From DATARH01 sp035309005 (GTDB lineage Bacteria; Pseudomonadota; Alphaproteobacteria; ATCC43930; CGMCC-115725): DNA of 14,744 bases. Position 1 is the stretch's first letter. Each line of letters begins with the position of its first letter. Below the pieces are notes generated by a model. The model saw nothing but the letters and a program-made list of their open reading frames with translations. It was not told the origin of the DNA and made no database searches. Below are positions 6,236-13,303 of this stretch, piece after piece. The translations under genes were made by a program, and so were the position numbers. The DNA is taken from positions 1-14,744 of the forward strand of contig DATGFP010000139.1 in the NCBI GenBank assembly GCA_035309005.1, read 5' to 3'.

Positions 6236-7408
6236 ATGAGCATCAAAGGCCAAGCCTATATTGTCGGGATCTACGAGCACCCGACGCGCCTTGCGACCGA
6301 CAAAACCGTGATGCAGCTGCATGCCGAGTGCGCCGCCGGCGCGCTCGCCGATGCCGGGCTCACCAAAAACGACATCGACGGCTATTTCTGCGCCGCCGGC
6401 GACACGCCGGGCCTCGGGCAATTGTCGGCCGCCGATTATCTCGGGCTGAAGACGCGCCACATCGATTCGACCGATGTCGGCGGCTCGTCCTACCTCCTGC
6501 AGGTCGGCCACGCCGCCGAGGCGATCGCGCTCGGCAAGTGCTCGATCGCGCTGATCACGCTGGCGGGGCGGCCGCGCGCCGAGGGCATGGCGACCGGCAC
6601 GGCGCCGCGCGCGCCCGGCGTGCCGATGCCGGAATCCGGGTTCGAGCTGCCGTTCGCGCCGGCCACCGCCAACATGTACGCGATGTGCGCGATGCGCCAC
6701 ATGTACCAGTACGGTACGACGAGCGAACAGCTCGCCTGGGTCAAGGTCGCCGCCTCGCACCACGCGCAATACAACCCGCACGCGATGCTGCGCGACGTCG
6801 TGACGGTCGAGGAGGTGGTCAATTCGCCGATGATCGCCGACCCGCTGCACCGCTTGGATTGCTGCGTCATCAGCGACGGCGGCGGCGCGATCATCATGGC
6901 CAGCCCTGAGATCGCCAAGAGCCTGAAGCGGCCGCTGGTCAAGGTGATCGGCGCCGGCGAAGCGCCCAAGCACCAGATGGGCGGCAAGATCGATTTGACC
7001 TATTCGGGCGCGGTGTGGTCGGGGCCGCCGGCCTTCGCCGAAGCTGGCGTCACCCCCGCCGACATCAAATACGCCTCGATCTACGACAGCTTCACGATCA
7101 CCGTCGTGATGCAGTTGGAAGATCTCGGCTTCTGCGAGAAAGGGCAGGGCGGCCGCTTTGTCTCGGACGGCAACCTGATCTCGGGGGTCGGGAAATTGCC
7201 GTTCAACACCGATGGCGGGGGCCTGTGCAACAACCACCCGTCGAACCGCGGCGGCCTGACCAAGGTATTGGAGGCGGTGCGGCAATTGCGCGGCGAGGCG
7301 CACCCGGCCGTCCAGGTGAAGAACTGCGACCTGGCAATCGCGCACGGCACCGGCGGCTCGCTCGGCACCCGCCACGCCGCCGGCACCGTCATCATGGAAC
7401 GGGAGTGA
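6236..7408 (+). CDS. Thiolase-fold protein (SCP-x/lipid-transfer type), catalytic cysteines absent
   Basis: A 390-residue thiolase-superfamily protein of the acetyl-CoA acetyltransferase/SCP-x type. The position where thiolases carry the acyl-accepting Cys reads DVGGSSYLL (80-88), with Ser instead. The usual HDAF motif reads YDSFT (283-287), with Tyr for His. The C-terminal Cys-Gly motif reads AHGTGGSLG (369-377). One His remains in NNHPSNRGG (332-340). Such Cys-less members paired with DUF35 proteins include the steroid side-chain aldolase Ltp2, which cleaves beta-hydroxyacyl-CoA, so an aldolase or other acyl-CoA lyase role is more likely than true thiolysis. GGGGAGGA at 6218-6225 precedes the ATG. 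The DUF35 partner begins 5 bases after the stop, forming a two-gene operon. Fold certain; reaction inferred. Confidence 0.85.
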   Translation: MSIKGQAYIVGIYEHPTRLATDKTVMQLHAECAAGALADAGLTKNDIDGYFCAAGDTPGLGQLSAADYLGLKTRHIDSTDVGGSSYLLQVGHAAEAIALGKCSIALITLAGRPRAEGMATGTAPRAPGVPMPESGFELPFAPATANMYAMCAMRHMYQYGTTSEQLAWVKVAASHHAQYNPHAMLRDVVTVEEVVNSPMIADPLHRLDCCVISDGGGAIIMASPEIAKSLKRPLVKVIGAGEAPKHQMGGKIDLTYSGAVWSGPPAFAEAGVTPADIKYASIYDSFTITVVMQLEDLGFCEKGQGGRFVSDGNLISGVGKLPFNTDGGGLCNNHPSNRGGLTKVLEAVRQLRGEAHPAVQVKNCDLAIAHGTGGSLGTRHAAGTVIMERE

Positions 7409-7413
7409 GGGGG

Positions 7414-7809
7414 ATGGCGCAAGCACAAGACCGCAAGATCGCCGCGCCGCCGGTCAACCTCGAGACCCAGCATTTCTGGGACGCGGCGGCCGAGGGCAAG
7501 CTGCTCTTCAAGAAATGCACCGCCTGCGGCGAAGCGCATTTCTACCCGCGGGGCCACTGCCCGTTCTGCTTCAGCGACAAGACCGAGTGGGCCGAAGCCT
7601 CCGGGCGCGGCACGATCTACACCTATAGCGTGATGCGCCGCGCCCCGGTGCCCTACGCGATCGCTTATGTGACCTTGGCGGAAGGCCCGACGATGATGAC
7701 CAACATCGTCGATTGCGACCTCGACCAGATCAAGATCGGCCAGGCCGTCCGCCTCGTCTTCAAACCCAGCGAAGGCGGCCCCCCAGTCCCGATGTTCGCG
7801 CCGGCGTAA
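7414..7809 (+). CDS. DUF35 zinc-ribbon / OB-fold protein, partner of the thiolase-like protein
   Basis: A 131-residue Zn-ribbon OB-fold protein. Four cysteines form the ribbon: C35 and C38 (KCTAC) and C49 and C52 (CPFC). The region after about residue 60 (GRGTIYTYSVM...) is the OB-fold. Proteins of this family bind next to thiolase-fold enzymes and often help channel or bind acyl-CoA, as ChsH2 does for Ltp2 and as the DUF35 subunit does in archaeal acetoacetyl-CoA thiolase/HMG-CoA synthase. It begins 5 bases after its partner's stop, with GGAG at 7402-7405 inside the last codons of the preceding gene, so the two are probably co-translated as a complex. Length is normal for stand-alone members. 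Confidence 0.9.
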   Translation: MAQAQDRKIAAPPVNLETQHFWDAAAEGKLLFKKCTACGEAHFYPRGHCPFCFSDKTEWAEASGRGTIYTYSVMRRAPVPYAIAYVTLAEGPTMMTNIVDCDLDQIKIGQAVRLVFKPSEGGPPVPMFAPA

Positions 7810-7830
7810 CCGATTCTGCGCCGCCTTCAC

Positions 7831-7892
7831 CGTCATTCCCGGGTTTGTCCCGGGGATCCGCGTGGATGGCCGGGACAAGCCCGGCCATGACG
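7831..7892. repeat. CGTCAT-type palindromic repeat, variant core, copy 3
   Basis: Inverted arms with the same feet (CGTCAT at 7831; ATGACG ending at 7892) as the other copies, but the internal hairpin reads CCCGGGTTTGTCCCGGGG instead of CCCGCGCAAGCGGG, and the central spacer is shorter. It lies 21 bases after the stop of the DUF35 gene and could end that two-gene transcript. No T run is present. Confidence 0.8.
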
Positions 7893-7925
7893 AATTATCG
7901 AGCGCTTGGTATCCCGGTCACGAGG

Positions 7926-8123
7926 ATGACCCCCAGGAATCAGATCATTGACTACATCGCAGTAAGTCGTGAGGCACATGAACTGACGCAGCGGCACGGC
8001 AGGGAGGCATTTGCCCGCGCGGAGAAGTTGGCGGCGGATGCGCTTTCGCAGCGCCATGTAGGAGAATACGAATTCTGGCTTGCGGTCGCGGCGGCGCTGA
8101 AGCCTCGCGAGCCGTCTGGCTGA
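7926..8123 (+). CDS. Small hypothetical protein (65 residues)
   Basis: A short, highly charged, probably helical protein beginning MTPRNQIIDYIAVSREA, with GREAFARAEKLAADAL in the middle and GEYEFWLAVAAALKPR near the end. Its composition and the closing 'EFW.AV...L.PR' pattern resemble small uncharacterised alphaproteobacterial proteins, but I cannot name a family. No signal peptide or membrane segment is seen. The ribosome-binding site is weak: a GAGG touches the ATG. An in-frame ATG at 7887 lies inside the upstream palindromic repeat and is less likely. It is bounded by a CGTCAT repeat on the left and a GTAGG repeat on the right, and is somewhat less G/C-rich than its neighbours. A real gene is plausible but not certain. 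Confidence 0.45.
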   Translation: MTPRNQIIDYIAVSREAHELTQRHGREAFARAEKLAADALSQRHVGEYEFWLAVAAALKPREPSG

Positions 8124-8151
8124 CTGTCGCGATCAACCGTCGCTGCAATGG

Positions 8152-8236
8152 GTAGGATGGGTTGAGCGCAGCGAAACCCATCGATAATTGCATGCCGGCG
8201 GGGCGATGGGCTTCGCGTATGCTCAGCCCATCCTAC
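8152..8236. repeat. REPIN-like palindromic element, GTAGG type, abutting a ribosome-binding site
   Basis: Arms 8152-8183 and 8204-8236 are imperfect reverse complements (shared GTAGGATGGG foot, then TGAGC, GCGAA and CCCATCG with small differences) around a 20-base spacer. Each arm forms its own GATGGG...CCCATC hairpin. It has the same length (85 bases) and layout as 1816-1900 (GTAGG foot, GCGCAGCG-type loop) but a different stem sequence. Its right edge is 1 base from the AAGGGAG ribosome-binding site of the aldolase-type gene at 8251. Confidence 0.8.
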
Positions 8237-8250
8237 GAAGGGAGCGGAAA

Positions 8251-9036
8251 ATGGACGCACTTGAAACGCGGCTGGCGGAGCGGCCGGCGCATATCGGGCC
8301 GGAGGAGTGGGCGGTCAGGGTCGATCTCGCGGCGTGCTATCGGCTGATCGCGCATTTCGGCTGGGACGACCTCGTGCTGACGCATAATTCGGCGCGCGTG
8401 CCGGGGCATCCCGACCAGATGCTGATCAACCCATCGGGGCTGATGTTCGACGAGATCACCGCGTCGAACCTGTTGAAGGTCGACATCGACGACGGCCACC
8501 TGATCGAGCCCTCGGAATACGAGCCGATCAACGCCGGCGTCGTGATCCATGGCGGGATCTATCTCGGCCGGCCCGACGTGCAATGCGTCGTCCACACCCA
8601 TACCGAAGCCGATATCGCGGTCGGCGCTCTCGAAGAGGGCCTCTTGCCGCTGTCGCAATGGGCGATGCGCTTTTATAACCGGCTCGGCTACCACGATTAC
8701 GAGGGCGTCTCGCTCGACATGGACGAGCGCGAGCGGATGCAGCATTCGATCGGCGACCATCCGGTGCTGGTATTGCGCAACCACGGCCTCTTGGCGACCG
8801 GCCGCAATATCGCCGAGGCGTTCTCGCTGACCTATCACTTCGAGCGCTCGGCCGAGGCGCAGCTGAAAATCCAGGCGGCGGTCGCCGGCGGTGCGACGAT
8901 GGTGGTGCCCTCGCCCGACACCTGCGAGCGCCAGGCGGCGCAGTTCGCCGGCAACATGCCGCGCCTGCAAGGCCAGCGCGAATGGCCGGCGCTGCTGCGC
9001 CTGTGCGACCGGCTCGACCCCAGCTACCGCACCTGA
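8251..9036 (+). CDS. Class II aldolase/adducin family protein
   Basis: A 261-residue protein of the family that includes fuculose-phosphate aldolase and ribulose-phosphate epimerases. The zinc-binding histidines are present: H115 and H117 (VVHTHTEAD) and H178 (RNHGLLATG). NPSGLMFDEIT (60-70) and RPDVQCVVHTH (107-117) are typical. The region YEPINAGVVIHGGIY (90-104) follows the adducin-like pattern, and I do not see a clear equivalent of the FucA catalytic Glu, so the reaction may differ from the classical sugar-phosphate aldol cleavage. ATG 8251 is preceded by AAGGGAG (8238-8244) at 6 bases; an upstream in-frame ATG at 8188 lies inside the palindromic repeat and is rejected. The gene lies alone between two repeats. 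A role in organic-acid or sugar-acid catabolism is inferred. Confidence 0.85.
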   Translation: MDALETRLAERPAHIGPEEWAVRVDLAACYRLIAHFGWDDLVLTHNSARVPGHPDQMLINPSGLMFDEITASNLLKVDIDDGHLIEPSEYEPINAGVVIHGGIYLGRPDVQCVVHTHTEADIAVGALEEGLLPLSQWAMRFYNRLGYHDYEGVSLDMDERERMQHSIGDHPVLVLRNHGLLATGRNIAEAFSLTYHFERSAEAQLKIQAAVAGGATMVVPSPDTCERQAAQFAGNMPRLQGQREWPALLRLCDRLDPSYRT

Positions 9037-9063
9037 CTGTTTTGTGCGCGCGCCCCCGCCTGT

Positions 9064-9141
9064 CGTCACCCCCGCGCAAGCGGGGGTCCAGGGAAGCGGT
9101 AAATCAGCGAGCCTGGATTCCCGCCTTTCGCGGGAATGACG
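9064..9141. repeat. CGTCAT-type palindromic repeat, copy 4
   Basis: Left arm 9064-9092 (CGTCACCCCCGCGCAAGCGG...) and right arm 9112-9141 (ending CGCGGGAATGACG) form the same two-hairpin plan as the copy at 4226. The left arm is nearly identical to the reverse complement of the right arm of that copy. It fills most of the gap between the converging aldolase-type gene and XRE regulator gene. Confidence 0.85.
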
Positions 9142-9162
9142 TTTGATCTTGCTGCTGCTGGG

Positions 9163-9537
9163 TTAATGCCCGGCCAGGGCGCGGGCGAGCTGGCTGAAGG
9201 CTTCCTGGTGCTTCTCGTTGTGGATCTCGGCGAAGTTGCGGGCGATCTCCAATAGCATGCGCTGATGCGGCGGCGGCGCCGGGCGCGGCGTCTCCTCGCC
9301 GATCCCGTCGTAGAAGTAGGTCACGGGCGCGTTGAGCACGCGGGCGATCTCGTAGAGCCGCCCGGCCGAGACGCGGTTGATGCCGCGCTCGTATTTGTGC
9401 GCCTGCTGGTAGGTCACGCCGATCATCTCGGCGAGCTGCTGCTGGGTCAGGCCGAGCATGATGCGGCGCTCACGGATGCGCGCTCCGACATGGTCGTCGA
9501 TTGCCGCCGTCGAGCGGCCCCTCTTCGGCTTTGCCAT
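9163..9537 (-). CDS. XRE-family helix-turn-helix transcriptional regulator
   Basis: A 124-residue DNA-binding protein. The Cro/C1-type HTH spans about residues 19-74: GARIRERRIMLGLTQQQLAE, then IGVTYQQAHKYERGINRVSA and LYEIARVLNAPVTYFYDG. This is the pattern of short regulators common in Alphaproteobacteria. A Pro-rich linker (82-90) leads to a C-terminal helix (91-122) that may mediate dimerisation. The ATG at 9537 is chosen because AGGTGA lies 5 bases upstream; a GTG at 9546 in frame is less well placed. It follows the SLC13 transporter gene on the same strand with a 92-base gap and could be co-transcribed with it. Targets cannot be inferred from this window. Confidence 0.88.
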   Translation of the reverse strand: MAKPKRGRSTAAIDDHVGARIRERRIMLGLTQQQLAEMIGVTYQQAHKYERGINRVSAGRLYEIARVLNAPVTYFYDGIGEETPRPAPPPHQRMLLEIARNFAEIHNEKHQEAFSQLARALAGH

Positions 9538-9629
9538 GCTACTCACCTATGTTGTTCGGCTCGGCGCCATGCCTGCGGGCGCCTGCCCGTCCTTCCGTCA
9601 ACGCGAATAAAAGGCGGAAATTCCCAACC

Positions 9630-11453
9630 TCAATGTAGCGGCCAGAAGATCACGATCAATGGAACGCCGAGTGCGAGCACCAGCGCCGACAGCGGCAGCC
9701 CCAAATGCCAATAATCGGCAAAGCGATAGCCCCCCGGTCCCATGACCAGCGTGTTGCATTGATGGCCGACCGGCGAGAGGAAATCGGAGCCGGCGCCGAC
9801 CGCGACGGCCATCAGAAAGGGGTCGACATGACAGCCGAGCTTTTGCGCCAGGCTGGCGGCGATCGGCCCCATCACCAGTACCGCCGGCGCATGGTGCAGC
9901 ACCGGGGTTATCAGCATGCCGGCGAGGAGCACCAGCCCCAGCATGCCCCACGCCGGCAAGACCGCGGCCAGATGCGCCAAGCCGTCGGCGAGGAGGCCGG
10001 CGGTGCCGGTCTGCGACACCGCCTCGCCGACCGGGATCAGCGCGCCGATCATAATCAGGATCGGCCAGTCGATGGGCGCATAGGCCTCCCGGGCCGGCAG
10101 CAGCCCCAGGGCGACGACCGCCAGCGCGGCGGTGAGGAAGGCGATCGCCGCCGGCACCAGCTCGAAGCCGCTGGCGAGCATCGCGGCGGCGAGGATCGCC
10201 AGCGGCAGGGCGAGCCGGCGCGGCCGCCCGAGCTTTAGCCGGCGCTCGGCCAACGGCAGGCAGCCGAGCGCCGCCAGCGTGTCGTAGATCGCCTCGGGAT
10301 AGCCCTGAAACACGATGACGTCGCCGAGCTGGAAGCGCACCCGGCGCAGGCGGGTGCGGTTGCGCTCGCCGCGCCGGCTGATCGCGAGCACGTTGACGCC
10401 GTAAAGCTCGCGCAAATGCAGCTCGGCGGCCGAGCGCCCGATCAGCGCCGAATCCGGGCTGACGACGGCTTCGACGGTCTCAAGGTGTTCGCGCGGCCGC
10501 GCGTCGCCGGGCTTGGGGCCGTGCGCCTCGACCGCGGTGGCGGGCGCCTCGCTCGGCGGCGGCTCCTCGCCGCCGACCACTTCGAGGTTGCCGTCGCGCG
10601 CCAGCTGTTCGAGCGCCTGCGGCTCCGCTTCGACGACCAGCACGTCCTCGGCAAGGAGCGGCCAGTTCGAGCCCGGGACGTAGCGCCGCCCGGCGCCGCG
10701 GATGATCGCCGATACCGCGACCGCGCCGCCCGACAATTCCTCGATGTGGCCGACCGTGCGCCCGATAAAGGCCGAGCGCGCGCCGATCTTGAGTTCGCTC
10801 GCGTAGTCGTCGACCGCGACGGCGAGCTCGGCGGCCGCGTTATGCCGGCCGCGCGGGATCAGCCGCCAGCCGACCGTCAGGAATAGGACGCCGCACAGCG
10901 CCAAGCCGGCGCCGACCGGGGTGAAGTCGAACATCCGGAACGGCGCCCCGACGAGGTCTTGCCGGACGCTCGAGATCAACAAATTGGGCGAGGTGCCGAT
11001 CAGCGTCACCGAGCCGCCGAGGAGCGAGGCGAACGACAGCGGCATCAGGAATTCCGACGGCGGCCGCCCGCTGCGCCGCGCCACCTGCATCGCGGCCGGC
11101 AGGAAGATCGCCAGCGCGCCGACGTTTTTCATGAAGGCCGACAATACCGCGACGCAGGCGACCAGGATGCCGACCTGCAGCTGCCGCCGGCGCAGCACCG
11201 GCTGCAGCCAGCGCAAGAGGATTTCGATCGCCCCCGACTGGCCGATCGCGGCGCCGACCACCAGCGCCGCGGCGATCAGCGGCAGCACCGGGTTGGCAAA
11301 GCCGGAAAACGCCCGCTCGGCCGGCACGATGCCGGCGAAGACCGCGGCCATCAGCCCGAGCAGCGCCGCCAAATCGTAGCGCATGCGGTTGGTGACAAAG
11401 AGGACGATCGTGCCGGCGAGGATCGCCAGCATCAGCATCTGGGGATGGGTCAT
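9630..11453 (-). CDS. SLC13-type transporter with two central RCK_C (TrkA-C) domains
   Basis: A 607-residue inner-membrane protein of the divalent anion:Na+ symporter group. Hydrophobic helices fill about residues 5-200 and 410-605. Between them lie two regulatory RCK_C-type domains (about 215-290 and 322-400), joined by a Pro/Ala-rich linker (295-320). The first half carries GTSPNLLIS (153-161) and the second GHQCNTLVMGPGGYRFADYW (563-582), the paired substrate/sodium-site motifs of this group. Members of this architecture are annotated as transporters of dicarboxylates, sulfate or other oxyanions; the substrate here is not determinable. ATG 11453 is used, although the purine-rich GGGGG lies very close to it; M6 is an alternative. 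It is divergent from the dehydratase gene at 11575, and the 121-base gap between them probably holds both promoters. Confidence 0.88.
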   Translation of the reverse strand: MTHPQMLMLAILAGTIVLFVTNRMRYDLAALLGLMAAVFAGIVPAERAFSGFANPVLPLIAAALVVGAAIGQSGAIEILLRWLQPVLRRRQLQVGILVACVAVLSAFMKNVGALAIFLPAAMQVARRSGRPPSEFLMPLSFASLLGGSVTLIGTSPNLLISSVRQDLVGAPFRMFDFTPVGAGLALCGVLFLTVGWRLIPRGRHNAAAELAVAVDDYASELKIGARSAFIGRTVGHIEELSGGAVAVSAIIRGAGRRYVPGSNWPLLAEDVLVVEAEPQALEQLARDGNLEVVGGEEPPPSEAPATAVEAHGPKPGDARPREHLETVEAVVSPDSALIGRSAAELHLRELYGVNVLAISRRGERNRTRLRRVRFQLGDVIVFQGYPEAIYDTLAALGCLPLAERRLKLGRPRRLALPLAILAAAMLASGFELVPAAIAFLTAALAVVALGLLPAREAYAPIDWPILIMIGALIPVGEAVSQTGTAGLLADGLAHLAAVLPAWGMLGLVLLAGMLITPVLHHAPAVLVMGPIAASLAQKLGCHVDPFLMAVAVGAGSDFLSPVGHQCNTLVMGPGGYRFADYWHLGLPLSALVLALGVPLIVIFWPLH

Positions 11454-11574
11454 CCCCCATCAACAAACCGAACGGCCATTGATTGCCCGACCGACACATT
11501 GCCCGATACGCCCTTGCCGTCGGGCGGCCGGCGCGGCTAGTTAGGGCGGCTGGCAAATTCAGAGAGGCGCCCTG

Positions 11575-13296
11575 ATGACCGAACCGGCCGGAACCGCCCC
11601 CTTTGGCTTGTCGTCGGGGCTGACCAATTACGGCGATCCCGATTTCGCGCTCTACCTGCGGCGCTCGTTCGCCCGCTCGATGGGCTATTCGACCGAGATG
11701 CTGGCGCGGCCGGTGATCGGCATCGCCGACACGCGCTCCGGCTTTAATAATTGCCACCGCCATTTCCCCGAACTGATCGATGCGGTGAAGCGCGGCGTAT
11801 TGGCGGCGGGCGGCCTGCCGCTGGTGTTCCCGACGATCTCCTTGGGCGAAGTCTTCCTCAGCCCGACGAGTCTCATGTTCCGCAATCTGATGGCGATCGA
11901 CACCGAGGAGATGATCCGCGCCCAGCCGATGGACGCGGTCGTCCTGGTCGGCGGCTGCGACAAGACCGTGCCGGCGCAATTGATGGGCGCGCTCTCCGCC
12001 AACCGCCCGGCGATCGGCCTGGTCGCCGGGCCGATGATGACGTCGCGCTGGCACGGTGAGCGGTTGGGCGCCTGCACCGATTGCCGGCGCTTCTGGGCGA
12101 AATTCCGCGCCGGCGAGGTGACGCCCGCCGAGATCAGTGAGGTCGAGGGCAACCTCGCGACCACGGCGGGCACCTGCGCGGTCATGGGCACCGCGAGCAC
12201 GATGGCCTCGATCGCCGAGGCGCTCGGCATGATCCTGCCGGGCAGCGCGGCGATCCCGGCGGTGCACGCCGACCGGCTGCGCGCCGCCGAAGCGACCGGG
12301 CGCGCCGCGATGCGCCTCGCCGCCGACAAGCTGACGCCGGACCGCATCGTCACCGAGAAATCGGTCGAGAACGCGCTGCGCGTGTTGATGGCGATCGGCG
12401 GTTCGACCAACGCGGTGGTGCATTTGACCGCGGTAGCGGGCCGCGCCGGCGTCGACATCTCGCTGCCGCGCCTCAACGAGATCAGCGATACGACGCCGGT
12501 GCTGGTCGATCTGAAGCCGACCGGCCCGCATTACATGGAGGATTTGTTCGCGGCCGGCGGGATCGGCGCGGTGCTGCGCGAATTGCAGCCGATGCTGCAT
12601 CTCGATTGCCAGACGGTCGCCGGCGAGACGCTCGGCGAACGCCTGGCGGCGCCGGCCGGCCCGGTCGACCGCGACGTGGTGAAGCCGCTCGCCGAGCCGC
12701 TGCTGCCCTATGGCGGGCTGGTCGCGCTGTTCGGCTCGCTGGCGCCAAAAGGCGCGATCTTCAAACGCTCGGCCGCCGACCCCAAGCTGTTCGAGCGCGA
12801 AGGGCGCGCGGTCGTCTTCAACTCGCTCGAGGATTTGTCGGCGCGGATCGACGACCCCGGCCTCGATGTCACGCCCGACGATTTCCTGGTGCTGCAGAAC
12901 GCCGGGCCGCTGTCGCCGTCGGGGATGCCCGAGGCCGGGTATCTGCCGATCCCGCAAAAGCTGGCGCGCGCCGGGGTCAAGGACATGGTGCGCATTTCCG
13001 ACGCCAGGATGAGCGGCACCGCCTATGGCTCTATCGTGCTGCACGTGACCCCGGACGCGGCGTCGGGCGGCCCGCTCGCCAAGGTGCGCAACGGCGACCG
13101 CATCCGGTTGTCGGTCGAAGGCCGGCGCATCGACCTGCTGGTGCCGGACGAGGAGCTGGCGCGCCGCCCGGTAACGCCGCCGCCGGTGCCCGAGCGCGGC
13201 TACGCCCGGCTCTACCGCAACCAGGTGCTGCAGGCCGACCGCGGCTGCGATTTCGATTTCCTGCGCAAAAAGCCGCTGGGGGTTGAGGCGATTTAG
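11575..13296 (+). CDS. IlvD/Edd family Fe-S dehydratase (probable sugar-acid dehydratase)
   Basis: A 573-residue dehydratase that removes water from a dihydroxy- or sugar acid to give a 2-keto-3-deoxy acid. Three cluster-binding cysteines are visible: C60 (GFNNCHRHF), C128 (GGCDKT, with metal-binding K130 close by) and C201 (AGTCAVMGTASTM). The C-terminal ISDARMSGTAYGSIVLHVTPDA and GGPLAKVRNGD are family hallmarks. The length and the FNNCH/GTCAVMGTAS variants fit pentonate/hexonate dehydratases better than IlvD of branched-chain amino acid synthesis, where GSCSGM is usual. AGAGAGG (11561-11567) precedes the ATG by 7 bases. Its divergent neighbour is an SLC13-type transporter, which could bring in the substrate. 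The gene converges with mltA with only 7 bases between stop codons. Confidence 0.87.
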   Translation: MTEPAGTAPFGLSSGLTNYGDPDFALYLRRSFARSMGYSTEMLARPVIGIADTRSGFNNCHRHFPELIDAVKRGVLAAGGLPLVFPTISLGEVFLSPTSLMFRNLMAIDTEEMIRAQPMDAVVLVGGCDKTVPAQLMGALSANRPAIGLVAGPMMTSRWHGERLGACTDCRRFWAKFRAGEVTPAEISEVEGNLATTAGTCAVMGTASTMASIAEALGMILPGSAAIPAVHADRLRAAEATGRAAMRLAADKLTPDRIVTEKSVENALRVLMAIGGSTNAVVHLTAVAGRAGVDISLPRLNEISDTTPVLVDLKPTGPHYMEDLFAAGGIGAVLRELQPMLHLDCQTVAGETLGERLAAPAGPVDRDVVKPLAEPLLPYGGLVALFGSLAPKGAIFKRSAADPKLFEREGRAVVFNSLEDLSARIDDPGLDVTPDDFLVLQNAGPLSPSGMPEAGYLPIPQKLARAGVKDMVRISDARMSGTAYGSIVLHVTPDAASGGPLAKVRNGDRIRLSVEGRRIDLLVPDEELARRPVTPPPVPERGYARLYRNQVLQADRGCDFDFLRKKPLGVEAI

Positions 13297-13303
13297 TTCG
13301 GGA

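Noticed and set aside
5824..6909. 361-codon plus-strand open frame
   Set aside because: Overlaps the secreted small-protein gene and the thiolase-like gene in another frame; Arg-rich composition without motifs.
8188..8250. Upstream in-frame start for the class II aldolase-type gene
   Set aside because: That ATG lies inside the palindromic repeat, the added residues are unlike the family, and the AAGGGAG before 8251 is a clear ribosome-binding site.
4226..9141. The four CGTCAT repeats as a CRISPR array
   Set aside because: They are palindromic pairs separated by whole genes, with no regular short spacers and no cas genes.
11454..11574. Weak promoter match (TTGCCG at 11514, TAGTTA at 11538) for the dehydratase gene
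   Set aside because: Eighteen-base spacing and poor hexamers in G/C-rich DNA; not better than chance.
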